A DNA stretch of 64,000 bases from Platerodrilus igneus (Eukaryota; Arthropoda; Insecta; Coleoptera; Lycidae), in contig JARFIW010001750.1 in assembly GCA_036346225.1 (NCBI GenBank), forward strand, positions 2,294,001 to 2,358,000. Reading direction: 5' to 3'. The number at the start of each line of letters is the position of its first letter. Position 1 is the first letter of the stretch. This document shows, piece after piece, positions 20,735 through 31,603 of the stretch. Both the position numbers and the translations under genes were made by a program. Below the pieces are notes generated by a model that saw only the letters and a list, made by a program, of their open reading frames with translations, was not told where the DNA came from and did no database searches.

Positions 20735-21327
20735 GGAATGCGGGTTTCGTAATCTTGCGTACACCACACGCAAAGGGGTCCGTTAAACATTGTATATTTG
20801 CCTAGTAAAGAACCTTTTGGATCATTTAAAACCGAGGGTCTTACAACCATATATTCCCAAAAGTGGTGGACATGCAACTACGCAACAGTCTGTGGGAGAA
20901 AAGGATTTCTCCAATACCGACAAGAAGAAGTCGATCAAGCTAACAAGATACGTATGCAGGATATAGTGGAAAGCTGCGATTAAAAGATTGTCACAAGCTG
21001 CAAGAATTACACGAAGGAATGGATCTGGTTGTCGGCGGAATCAAAGACTTTAAATATAGAGGCAAACTTCGGTACATTTTACAATTCGAAAACCTAGACG
21101 GTCTTATGTATCAAACTATTGGTTAGAAAAGGAGATAGAGGACTTGGGTATCGATTTAAATTTTAAGCTGCGAATAAAATTAGATAAAATTAAAGCCACC
21201 CAAACAAACATAAAGAAAGGACTGTCTTCTGTGTATAACTTTGTATTAAAATTAAGTTTAAATGACCATGCTTGGCATTAAATATTTTAAATTTGTTATG
21301 TATAATGTCAGAATAAACATTTTATAA
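20710..21327 (+). pseudogene. Unrecognised gene C of the giant element, right copy
   Basis: Mirror of 16233-16862. It starts MADNKDELRNAGFVI at 20710 inside the last 25 bases of gene A. An early indel shifts the frame near 20755; the PSKEPFGSFKTEGLTT block is open from 20798. The stretch that is frameshifted in the left copy near 16470 is read through here, so the two arms carry different breaks. The stop is at 21325-21327, within GAATAAACATTTTATAATAG, where AATAAA could act as a polyadenylation signal. Confidence 0.6.
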
Positions 21328-21384
21328 TAGTATATAACATTGTTCTTTATTTATAAAAGGCTGTGACGTTACCCCGAAATAGCA

Positions 21385-21490
21385 GTCGCACAGGAGGGGT
21401 GCGCATGGGCAGCGCGCATGGGCAGGTGTGCACGCGCAGGGTGCGCATGGGCGGGGTGCATGCGCAGGGGTGCTCATGGGCTGGGATGTG
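21385..21490. repeat. GC-rich minisatellite, right arm
   Basis: GCGCATGGGC-type units, mirror of 16060-16165. Confidence 0.8.
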
Positions 21491-21899
21491 TCTGGGCGTA
21501 CACGAGGGAAGCGGATGTTAACAGTCACCAAGCATCCAATTCTTTATTTGGATGGTATCGAGTACTTGCTGCGTATGTATCCGGAGTAAAAAATACGATT
21601 TGCATACGCAGCTTATTAATAAAATTAGTTTATCGAGGAAGATGACAAAGGTACATCATTCCTAATAGTACAACAATCTACGCATGGGGGCGTAAAGATA
21701 TAAGATAGTTGTTTATATTTGTATATATTAGTTTTAAGATTCATAATTTTAAGTTCCTCCCCACCTTCCAAATCCTTCCTTGCTTCTATCCTGGTTGACA
21801 GAGTATACGTGTTATCTCCACGTTGTTTAGCGGAACACTGCGGTTTTAGATTTCTGGAAGATGGTTGGCTAAGGCATATGTCTTGGGTAGCAAAAAGGT

Positions 21900-22330
21900 T
21901 TTAAAATGGTGTTAAATAAAGATGGGAAAATTAGTCTTTAAAACGCATAACTTTGTATGGGTGGTCCTATTTAAAATCTGTTTACAATTTGGGGTCCCTA
22001 GAAAATTTAATATTAGTTGATACCTAGCAAAATATATTTATCTTAAAAGAGTGACTACCCGCGTATAATAAATACAATATAACACTTGTCGAAAAAATTG
22101 TAGGAAAATTAAAGACGTATTTAATGGGGGTCCAGTATTAGAATTTGTTGGTAGTAATGTTAAGTCCTACTGTATTGTAGGCGAGAAAGATACGATTAAA
22201 AAGATTAAAGGGTCTCACGAATTGTAGTTAAGTAAAACCGAGGGTCTTACAACCTATAACGAGCATATACCTCAAAAGGGGAGGCATGCAACTACGCGCA
22301 GTGCGGGGAGAATAAGAATTCTCCAATAAG
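21900..22330 (+). pseudogene. Polymerase-like C-terminal relic, right arm
   Basis: One frame reads EFVGSNVKSYCIVGEKD followed by TIKKIKGSHEL, resembling the late EFVG...K.Y...K.AKG segment of Polinton-type DNA polymerases. It is directly followed by a decayed second copy of the GLTT...PQKG.HATT segment of gene C (compare 20839-20890), so this part of the arm is itself rearranged. No catalytic motifs seen; tentative. Confidence 0.3.
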
Positions 22331-22675
22331 AAATTAAAGTTTCCATGTACGTAGCACCAGCCATTGGGTAATGGTCGAAATGTTACCTATAAAGACGATT
22401 ATTAATTGTGGTTTAGAAAATAGTAGTTTTCGTGGACTAAATAAAATAGCTTAGACTGGTTAATGTATATGGTTACATATTCTCGTACACTCCACAAACA
22501 TCTGTTTACGTCCACAATGGCGATACCGGTAGTTTTTGTTTAACAAATAGTAAGAAAATACGTCAGGTGTTAGTGCGTGAAGCCCATAGGATCGTTGGAT
22601 TCAAAAGAACGGTGCGTATGGTGGTCTCCGTTAGAATAATCGAAAGTGGTTAATCAATCGTATTAGATGTTTAAA

Positions 22676-23330
22676 TAAGCGAAAGTGTAAAGGCCTACAT
22701 AAACAAAATTTAATTATCCGACAAAAAGTCGCGATGTGCTACACTTATAAAGAAAGTATGGAATGGTGCTTTTAGGCCCTAGCAGTAAAAAGGGGACTGA
22801 CTTTTCCAAGCAACTACAAGAATAGCAGTAGCGCAAGAAGGGGTATGCATGTATTATACAGTTGCTCAAAATATGTTAGTTTACGCGTAGCTCGGATGTG
22901 TAATTGATCACGACTTAAAGATCCCTCGGAGGTTTAAAAATTCTCGGCCCATTGTCGTTTGAAAATGTTTGTAAATTATCAGAACAGGAGCGGGTCGAAG
23001 TATAATGGATATTGACGAGTTTTTCTACCTTTACGAGGGAATTGGAAGTTGACAGACATCGAGCATCTAATTCTCTATTTGGACGATATCGAGTACTTAC
23101 CGGTTCTAGAAATCATTACTGCGGCCGACCGCTATGCGAAAGTGTAAAAGCCTACAGAAGCAAAATTTAATTATCAGACGAAAAAGTGCGCGATGTGCTA
23201 TAGAAAGTATAAAAATGGTGCTTTGCCGTCTAACAGTAAAAAGGAGAGTGACTTTTCAAGCAATTACAAGAATAGCAGTAGCGCAGAAAGGGGTATGCAT
23301 GTATTATACAGCGCATTGTTGCTATAAAAT
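22676..23330. repeat. Internal duplication within the right arm
   Basis: Two diverged copies, about 22676-22880 and 23125-23330, both running from GCGAAAGTGTAAARGCCTAC to GGGGTATGCATGTATTATACAG. Between them one frame reads DIEHLILYLDDIEYLPVLE; a related LYLDGIEYL occurs at about 21535-21570. Confidence 0.75.
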
Positions 23331-23679
23331 ATGTTAGTTTACGAGAAGGTCGAACGTGCACAAATTAAATTTTAATCTATAATTAACCATGGTCGTAAAA
23401 ATGGGAAATTAATGGTTAATTTAATACTGCTAAGCATATACTTTCGCTCGGTGATTCATTTGGAAAATATTCAAGCCCCCACCTAAAATATGACGTAGAA
23501 ATTATTTAAAATTAAATTGTTTATTAGTAAGTATCCTGTAGACAACAAGTTGGTATTTCCTTAGTAATGGTTTAAAGTGTTTTTGGTTATAGTAGCACTG
23601 CATCTTCTACGACTTGCACACAATTGTGTGCGTGTGCTACCACCCTTTGGATTTTTAATATGCACGCGATCCGTATAAC

Positions 23680-24715
23680 ATGGAAGACGTTTTCCGGTGT
23701 TTTACTAACGGCATTCGCACCATCGACAAGCGAACCAGGGCATGCATTGGCGCTAAATGTATTGGACGAGCAGCAAGATTTATGACGTCATTTAGTTCCC
23801 CGTGAATCCCAACTTCGTTCGGGTGTCTTCGGAAACCTTCGGTTTGCATTCTATAGGGTACATAAAGCAGGTACGCGATAAACTCTTTAGTTATAAGTTA
23901 GTTCGCTTACAAGTCAAGTCTTATAGTGCGGATTTTGTTTTGTACTAAAATGGTATCTGCAAACGTTTTTAAGTGCAACCTTGCGGTGCTTCCTATACCT
24001 GGAAAAATGCTCTCAAACGGCACCAGAACAAATGTCGGGTGTAACATCGCCCAGGGTTAAGCCGTCCGCAGCAAAGTACTTAAACTCTGGGTCTTGCGGT
24101 TTCGCTTTTACGAGAATGGAAACTTACTGCGACACAAGGAAAAACAGCACGGTATGTCATTAAGCGTAAACGTTCAACCCCCAGCTGTTAAAGGGCTTGT
24201 ACGAAACAACCACGAATTATGTGTAAAGTATGCGATTTCGAAATGGAAAAACTACGTATGCCGCACATTTAAGGAGCAACAGACATAAAATGCATCAGTT
24301 ACCGCTACTAGCGACGATGGTGTAGAAATGGTTAGCACTGCGTTTAACAACCGTATGGCTAGCTATCGCATAAAGAACGCCAGTGTCGACGATGGAGTGC
24401 CGAGTTTCTTTGGAAGCAGAAAACGATTTATTCGATTAATAAATGAAAAAGAATACAACATACAGCAGTAAAAGTCTATTGCGAACTCTACGGCGTTTAC
24501 ATCAAAATGGGGAAGAGGCTACCGATGTGAAATCCTTTAACACAAAAATGTGGTTATAACGTCTTCTAGTAATCTGGAAAATACGTACGAGGTCTTAAGC
24601 GAAACCATGAACAAAATCAGAGGAATTTGAAACATGGAGTCCGGTTGGTCTTTGGAAAAGGTGCTCTATTTAGAAATAAATATTAATAAGTATGACCCGA
24701 TATGACAAGTTCTAG
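23680..24715 (+). pseudogene. Zinc-finger plus polymerase-N-terminus-like relic, right arm
   Basis: A broken frame starts at the ATG at 23681 (MEDVFRCFTNGIRT). A second, at 23951 (MVSANVFKCN), runs with shifts through WKNALKRHQNKC and FRFYENGNLLRHKEKQHGM, which looks like paired C2H2 zinc fingers. The segment 23775-24469 is absent from the left arm; both its edges carry GCAGCA/CAGCAG, so the difference is either an insertion here or a microhomology deletion on the left. Further on lie relics of the VKVYCELYGVYIKMG stretch. Zinc fingers upstream of a polymerase N-terminus fit what I recall of some Polinton-type genes, but this is not proven. Confidence 0.4.
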
Positions 24716-24869
24716 GTTGAAAATAAAAATTGTGAATATGTATTTAGAAATGTGGTTTACAAAATTTAAACTGTATTAGTAAAATTGTTTGTAATAAAAG
24801 TTTTAAGAATGGTTTTTAGATTTTCTTTATGTATAAGCCGCAGGAAATTTATAATTTAAAGGGTGTGTG

Positions 24870-25745
24870 TAAAATGGTAAGGGGTCGTTCGATTTTAAAT
24901 CTATTTAAGATTCGGATTGTCATAAAATTCTAGACTAACAAGATGTTCATGTATAAAAATTTATAAGAACGCTCAAAAGTCGCTACAGGTAAGAAATCTT
25001 AAAATGGGGTAGCTCTCTGGGGATGGTGCTATGTGAAAAATTTAAAGAGATTTGGTAGCTTAGAAAATTCTAATATTGATTGATACCAAACAAGGTAGGT
25101 TTATCTCGTGGGTGGAAATGTGGAGAAAATTTATCTCGCAGAGGGTATATGTGTAACTTTGCAGGGCGTGGTCCGATTTCAAATCTGTTTGCAGATTCGG
25201 GTTTCTAAAATTTAGACTAAAAATGTATTGCATGTATAAAAAAATTTATAAGAACGCTCAAAAGTCGCTACAGGTAAGAAATCTTAAAATTAGGGTAGCT
25301 CCTTGGGGATGGTGCAATCTAAAAATTCCTAGAGATTTGGGTAGCTGAGAAAATTCTAATATTGATTAATACCAAACAAGATAGGTTTATCTCGAAAGAT
25401 GCAATGGCTAGACGAAGAAAACTATTTGTTAGGTTTGCTTATAGAGCAAATAGCAAAATTAGAAGATCAGGACTTTAAAGGGTATAACTTTGCAGGGCGT
25501 GGTCCGATTTCAAATCTGTTTACAGATTGGATTCATAAAATTTAACTAAAATGTATCGCATGTATAAAAAATTTATAAGAACGCTCAAAAGTCGCTACAG
25601 GTAAGAAATCTTAAAATGAGGGTAGCTCCTGGGGATGATGCAATCTAAAAATTCTTAGAGATTCGGGTAGCTAAGAAAATTCTAATATTAATTGATACCA
25701 AACAAGATAGGTTTATCTCGTGGGTGGAAATGTGGAGAAAGATTT
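24870..25745. repeat. Three tandem subterminal repeats, right arm
   Basis: Inverse of 12465-13345. GTCGCTACAGGTAAGAAATC recurs at about 24979, 25267 and 25591, each followed by AAAATKRGGGTAGCTC and ending in GATAGGTTTATCTCG or a close variant. Confidence 0.8.
25399..25545 (+). CDS. 48-residue open frame within the subterminal repeats
   Basis: Begins MQWLDEENYLLGLLIEQIAK and continues through GYNFAGRGPISNLF to a stop at 25543-25545. The left-arm copy has one extra base in the G run after DFK and reads on differently. The GYNFAGRGPI segment is repeated in neighbouring units (25160-25215), so it may be the start of a decayed longer gene. It faintly recalls the Y.F.GPGT openings of parvovirus/Polinton capsid-associated PLA2-like segments, but no HD catalytic pair follows. 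Function unknown. Confidence 0.3.
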   Translation: MQWLDEENYLLGLLIEQIAKLEDQDFKGYNFAGRGPISNLFTDWIHKI

Positions 25746-25926
25746 ATCTCGCGGGTGGAAAGAATGCGGGTGTGATGTAATCAAAATGGTTGTTTCCGAG
25801 CAAGGAGGAGAGCAAGGAGGAGTCAGGAGGAGATTCATCTAAAATAAGACTTTATAGTGGGTTTTACATGTAAATTTGGTCCAGATGTGTGTGAAATGTG
25901 GATGCTGGTGGAAATGTGGTCACAGG

Positions 25927-26115
25927 GAAATCCGGTTATCCGCTTCAAAAAGGAAAAGTGTTAAATTATATGTTTTTTCAACGAATCGCTGCCAACATGC
26001 CAGACCGCTACCTAATTGTGAGTTATGTCATGATGACGTTTATTAAATTATCTATTATGGTAAGGCTTAAGCCAACGCTACCAACATGCCAGACCGCTAA
26101 CTAATTGTGAATGTT
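25927..26115. repeat. Flank with a 36-bp direct repeat
   Basis: CGCTGCCAACATGCCAGACC... at 25987-26022 recurs at 26076-26111 with two mismatches. No gene. The repeat may be a target duplication of an unidentified small insertion between the copies. Confidence 0.6.
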
Positions 26116-28893
26116 TGACAAGTTAACTTTTTTTTTTTTGTTTTGTTTTCGGGTTTTCGCAGCTCTAAATTCTTTTCTATTCTGAGCTAGTCTAAAGGTC
26201 CACATACCCTTCCAACCAAACCTAATAATTTGACTAATATAGCTTTGTCTAGGCCTTCCTACTCTATTTTTATTTGGTAGTCTATAATCTAAGACTTTAC
26301 TAAATAGTCCCTCATGTCTTAACTGGTGCCCTATCATTCTATCTCTCCTGACCTTCAATTGTTTCCACATACAGGGATCCTCACCTATCCTTCTATAAAC
26401 TTCCTCGTTTGTTACTCTATCTGTCCAACTAATCTTTAACATTCTCCTATAACACCAAGTTTCAAAAGCTTCTATCTTTTCTTATCTACTTCTTTAATTG
26501 TCCAAGTCTCACTACCGTATAGTAGAATGCTCCATACGCGACTTTAAGAAACTTTTCTATTATCTAAACTAATACTATTAGCTATTAGTAAGTTTTTTTT
26601 TTAAAACATTTTTCTAGCTTGAGCTATTCTGGCTACTATATCCCTTCTGCTACGTCCATCCTTTGTAATTATACTACCTAAATAGCAAAATTCATCTACC
26701 TCCTCTAACTCGGTATTACCTATTTTTAATTTTGGTTTAGAACTAGGCTGTAACTCACTTGTCATTATCTTTGTCTTTACTGAGTTAATTCTCATACTAT
26801 AGTTACTCCGCAGTATCTCATCTAAAATATTTAAAAACTCTCCTAACTCTTTTTAGACTTGCTATAATGGCTATATCATCTGCAAAACGTAACATGTCTA
26901 TTTTCTGTCCTGTACACTAATACCTATCTCTTTTCTCTCTCTAGCTAAGTTTAAAGCTTCCTCAATATAAACATTAAAAATCAAGGGAGACAGTATACAA
27001 CCCTGTCTAACCCCATTTCTAATCTTAGCTTCCTTTTCTATTTCATCCAATCTAATTACTACGCTTTGGTTTTTATATAGACTGTAAATAATTTTTCTAT
27101 CCCTATGAGAGATTCCTATTTTTTGCAAAACCCTGAACATAACAATCCAATTAACCCTATCAAATGCTTTTCTAAATCTACAAACCGAAATGAGTCTTTT
27201 TATTTTTTTGTAACCTTTTTTCGATAATTAGCCTAATCATTAGTATCGGTTCTCTAGTCCCTCTGTCTTTACGAAAACCATATTGGTCTTCGCCTAAATA
27301 ATTCTCAGTTAAAGCTTCTACTCTATTTTTAATTATTATTGTTAGTATTTTGGAAGCATGAGAAGTTAAACTAACCGTTCTAAAATTCTCACACCTATCA
27401 GCTCCTGACTTTTTTGGGATTGGGATAATAATATTTTTTTCGAAATCTATTGGAACCTCACCTGTGTCATATATTACCTTTACTAGTTCATATAATCTGT
27501 CTAAAGTTTTCTGACTTGCATATTTTATTAATTCTGCGGGAATATCGTCTATCCCTGGCGCTTTATTTAGTTTAAGATCCCTAACAGCTCTATCAAATTC
27601 CTCTCTTAATATTGAGAACCCTATTTCTACATCCTCTTCTTGGTCGTTCTCTAACTCATCCATATCGTCTCCTTATATAAATCTTCTAAATATCTTTTCC
27701 ATCTATCTGCTATCTCAACTTTATTTATTAGAAGCTCATTATTCTCGTCTCTAATACCATTATATTTTTTCCTATCTTCCCCAAAAAACTTTTTAACTGC
27801 CCTGTAAGCCCTGTCTATCTTACCTACTCTCAAATCATCTTGTATTTTACAATTCTCCTCCATCCATTTATTTCTAGCTTTTCTACACTCATGTACTATC
27901 TTATTTCTAACTGTATTATATTTTTGCTTACTTTCACTATCCACTTCTCTGAAAGGTTTAAGCTTTCTTCTATTCTCTATTAAATCTAATATCTCCTTTG
28001 TTACCCACGGTTTTCTCGCTTCTATTTTTTTCTTACCTATAGTCTGTGTTGCTGTATCATGTACAGTCAGTTTTATTTCTTTCCATTTATTTTCTACGTT
28101 CCTCCTACAGCTATCTCTTTGCTCTTAATATCTAATACTTGTTTATATTCCTCTTTACCCTACTATCATTAAGCTTACCTAGATCCCATCCATCTCTTTT
28201 AACCTTTTCAATTTTTTGAATTTTAGTTTACACTTCATTTTAACTAAGTTATGATCGCTATCTATGTCAGCCCCTGGATAACTACGACAGTTTTAACTTG
28301 GTTTCTAAATCTTTGTTTAACTAAAATATAATCTATTTGTATCTAGCCCTATCCTGGCGCTTTCAGGTATATCTTCTCTAATATGTTGTTCGAATAGGGT
28401 GTTTACAGTTACTAATCTATGTTCGCAAACTCAACTAATCTTTCTCCTCTATCATTTCGTCTGCCATACCCAAATTTTCCTACCATTTTCCCTCTACCTT
28501 CTCCCACTGACGCATTAAAATCGCCTATAACTATTAAATTCTCATCTCCTTTTACTTTTCTCACTATACTATTTATATCCTCGTATACCTTTTCTACTTC
28601 CTCATCCTCGTACTGAGTTGTTGGCATGTAAACCTGTACCAAAACAGTGTCTGTGGGTTTTGTACTCAATCTAACCATAATTATTCTATCACTAAATTGT
28701 AAGTACTCTTTAACTTTATGCCCTAATCTTTTACACTATTCCTACGCCTGCCTGTCCATTAGTTGAAGAAGTTGTAATTATTCTATAATTATCTTTCCAA
28801 AAGTCATTACTATCTGGCCATCTCACCTCACTAATACCTAAAATGTCCAGCTTTTCCTTTCTCATTTCGACTAATAAATTCGTTAATTATAAT
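26116..28893 (-). pseudogene. RTE-clade LINE (endonuclease and reverse transcriptase), 5' truncated
   Basis: Encodes relics of an endonuclease/reverse transcriptase. From the 5' side: KLDILGISEVRWPDS near 28850, then VQVYMPTTQYEDEEVE and IVIGDFNASVGEG (endonuclease), DLKLNKAPGIDDIPAEL and QYGFRKDRGT (reverse transcriptase), NGVRQGCILSPLIFNVYIE, FADDIAIIA near 26880 (intact catalytic FADD), VDEFCYLGSIITKDG, and the C-terminal SWTDRVTNEEVYRRI...RRDRMIGHQLRH block typical of RTE-like proteins. At least six frame breaks. The 3' end is A/CAAAA-rich on the minus strand (T run at 26129-26140). The 5' end stops within the endonuclease, next to piggyBac DNA. Confidence 0.88.
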
Positions 28894-29402
28894 AATGCAA
28901 AGCTTTCACAATTAATTATCTATTTTACATTTTTGTTGAGTACAGCAATTGAAAATAATATGTTTTTTAGGTAAGTAATCGAATAATAAAGATGGTCAGA
29001 AATGCTGTTATTAGAGTTTAGTGTACCATTAATGGTACACAACAATTTACGGCTGAGTCAGCTGTAAGACAACCACTTCTGGACCATGATTCAAATATAA
29101 TTATGATTATTTGCTTATGCTGCATGTAGTGGCCAAATATAAATACCATATCTCCAAAATTTCTAAAGTTATACTTACATGAAATCCATATTGCATAGAA
29201 AATAGATACAAAAAAATGTTCTTTACACTTGAAATAATGTATCCTGCTATGCAGCAAAGAGCTTTACTACTACTGAAGTAAAGTTAAATTCCTGGTTCAT
29301 TTAGAAGAGAATGATAGAAAAAGCGCGTTGAAACCTGCAAATTTCTGAATCTGCCCATGATAAATATAAACTCTTGTTTTGCGTACCATTTATGTACCGC
29401 TA
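28894..29402 (-). other. 5' non-coding part of the piggyBac element
   Basis: AT-rich DNA between the LINE insertion and the right terminal repeat. It contains a perfect palindrome GTGTACCATTAATGGTACAC at 29020-29039 and the subterminal GTACCATTTATGTACCGCTA at 29383-29402. It would hold the transposase promoter; no open frame of note. Confidence 0.6.
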
Positions 29403-29414
29403 GGCACTAATGGG
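29403..29414. repeat. piggyBac terminal inverted repeat, right
   Basis: GGCACTAATGGG directly before TTAA (29415-29418); inverse of 9778-9789. Confidence 0.85.
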
Positions 29415-29418
29415 TTAA

Positions 29419-30354
29419 GTTAGCAAAGCAGTCGTTTTATAAACATTGACACTCGTCTAATATTTACCTCAAGCATATTGTTCAGGATCTAGGTGATTTA
29501 ACCGACATACCACGATAGCTAATCAAATATGTTGAAACAAGATGTGGAGTTTCCGGCCAGGACAAATGACCATGCTCCAGAGGATCATACGACAACTGGA
29601 ACCTATGATTCGGAGTTCAGCATGGGTTACTGATATACGCAAAATACCAAATCCCTAAATTGGGAACCGGGCTAAAAATATTAAACATTTCCGTTATCGA
29701 AGCAATAAAAATATTAGTCACTTACCAGTCACACAGAAAAGTAAAGGAAGTTTTTCATTATACAAGTATTTTCATAATTGCCTGTTTGAAATTTTTGATA
29801 CTCGTTATAACTGGATATAATGACCAAACAGGATAACCTGTTAAGTTCCAAGACGTACAAACTGTTTTTTTTAAAATTGGCCCCGGAAAGCCTTTTTCCA
29901 ATAAAATAACCTAACATGCTAACAGGTTCCACGCTGGAGCCGTGAAGACAATAGAAACGATAACTAACGTACGGGGATCTCATTATACCATGTATATATA
30001 ACCTTACACTCGCAATACAAAAATCAGGTGTTTGGCGAACGTATAATAAAATTCGCATTATATCAGTATCTTCGGAAAACCCATGACAGTAAATTGACAT
30101 AAAATGTAAGCATAATTCGAGAAAACACGTGGCTTTATCTAATTACGATTTAAACGAAGTCGATTGACTATAATAAATATTGAATGTTAAAAGCATTATA
30201 GGCGAGTCGTATAACTTATTAATATTTTCGACCGTGAAAACGAATATTAACGGACGCAAACGGGATATTTAATTAGAAGAATGCAGAAAAGTTCTAACGT
30301 GGGGATATGAGTAACAAGATATAGACCGACTACAATGTGTAGCATTAACGACAT
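29419..30354. other. Unassigned DNA between piggyBac and LINE copy 2
   Basis: No recognisable gene; the open frames have no family signature. Probably older genomic DNA into which both elements inserted. Confidence 0.4.
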
Positions 30355-30368
30355 CAGTAGTTTAGACA
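30355..30368. repeat. 14-bp target-site duplication, left copy
   Basis: CAGTAGTTTAGACA, matching CAGTAGTCTAGACA at 38002-38015 with one mismatch. Confidence 0.85.
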
Positions 30369-31603
30369 TTATAATGTGAGTAAGAGCCGCTATGCTTGCG
30401 ACCACGTCCCTAATGCTCTACCCGAATGTACATTGGGTTTAAATGCGAAATAAACGTTCTTCAAATTAAATCTAACTTTAAATTAATCGATCCTAAATAA
30501 AAATCTACAAACTGAAACTAACACTAGAATAGAGTTTAAGTAATGATATTCCTAGCGTTGATTTTGGGGTGTGTCCGGTCAACAAGACGCAAGCAAAATG
30601 AAAAAGGGGAGGAATCCGTAATACCGGATAGCAGTGCTCTGCTTACCGGAGCGACCTAAGGGTCGTCTTAAAACTATTAAAATCTAGTTATCTAATCTAA
30701 AAATGGATTCAAATTTCGAAGCATTCGCCAAATATTTTAATAGTGAATCCAGCTATTTTACCTGCTCTATAAATTTACAAAATCGTGCTCCCTGGTCTAA
30801 GTATTCTATTCTAAGTCAATCCTATAATCGTCCTTAACGTTCCCTAACTGATTTATATTATAATTACAATCTTCCTTCCTATAGATGCTGCAACGGCAGA
30901 ACGTCAAACAAAGCAAATCAAGCCCTAAAATAATAAGATACATTCAAAAATAAATATAAAATGTAAATATAAATATAAAATAAATATAATTATATAAATA
31001 GATATCTAATAAGCATTGAGCATATAGCAGTGCATAAAGTCGCAAAAAGCATCACTCAATTTATCAGGCGCACTCGCATAAGCATTATGTCGGCTAGCGC
31101 CATTACACTAGAAACGTGCTTGTTCAAGATTATTGCAAAATCTGCTTGTTAATATAAATCAATGCTTATGCGAGTACAGCCATCACAATTTTATTCTTAC
31201 CTCGATAAAAAGTTTTTCCAGCATCCGAAGATCTAGTTGTCAGCCTACATCTATTTGTAACTTACTGCTAAGGGGAGATGGATATGCACTACTAAAGTCT
31301 TGTGGGTTTGCACTATACACTAAGCGCTGGGGGGGGGGGGGCACAATCGCGGTTTTACTCTATTTTATTATTTATTGTGTTATTATTTTTTTTTGTTTTT
31401 TCCCAATTTTTCGTGCGTCTAAGGTGAGACAGTGATTGCTTTAGTGGTGTGGGGGTTCATCGTGCATATTAGACTTTTGGTTTTTGTTTTTCATTGATTT
31501 TTTCCGTTTTTTTTAAATTAAAACAGGTTTTGGTTGTATAATGCCTAATTACCATAGCAAATAGTTTAAAAAATTTTCCAATCTCCCCCCCTCACCCTCT
31601 GAT
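30369..31603 (-). other. 3' untranslated region of LINE copy 2
   Basis: Aligns with 574-1980; no genes. Contains the poly-G run at 31328-31340. Confidence 0.65.

Larger units (their letters stand above)
12251..25926. mobile_element. Giant inverted-repeat element, possibly Polinton- or virus-like
   Basis: A 13.7-kb palindrome. It begins CCTGTGACCACATTTCC at 12251 and ends with the exact inverse at 25926. Arms of about 6.15 kb (12251-18402) and 6.75 kb (19181-25926) flank a 778-bp spacer. They differ by scattered substitutions and 1-base indels, plus one ~695-bp block present only on the right. The arms carry virus-like overlapping genes, a zinc-finger/DNA-polymerase-like relic and tandem subterminal repeats. 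The element lies inside the piggyBac, between two RTE LINE pieces. A clean target duplication was not found. Hairpin misassembly is unlikely because the flanks differ and the arms have diverged, but long-read confirmation is needed. Polinton affiliation is inferred from weak motifs only. Confidence 0.7.
19181..25926. repeat. Right arm of the giant palindrome
   Basis: Reverse complement of 12251-18402. It is about 600 bp longer than the left arm, mainly because of the block 23775-24469. Confidence 0.88.
9778..29414 (-). mobile_element. piggyBac-family DNA transposon, inflated to 19.6 kb by nested insertions
   Basis: Both ends are visible. TTAA at 9774-9777 is followed by CCCATTAGTGCC; at the right, GGCACTAATGGG is followed by TTAA at 29415-29418. 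TTAA duplication and short terminal inverted repeats are diagnostic of piggyBac. The transposase is on the minus strand at 10073-11955. Without the inserted LINEs and the giant palindrome (11956-28893) the element would be about 2.7 kb, a normal piggyBac size. The motif GCTAGGCACTAAT appears both at the right end and, in the same orientation, internally at about 9927-9939. Confidence 0.85.

Noticed and set aside
12251..25926. Palindrome as a simple hairpin assembly artefact
   Set aside because: The arms have diverged, one arm has a 695-bp block the other lacks, the spacer is asymmetric, and the outer flanks differ. An artefact would mirror the flanks too. It still deserves read-level checking.
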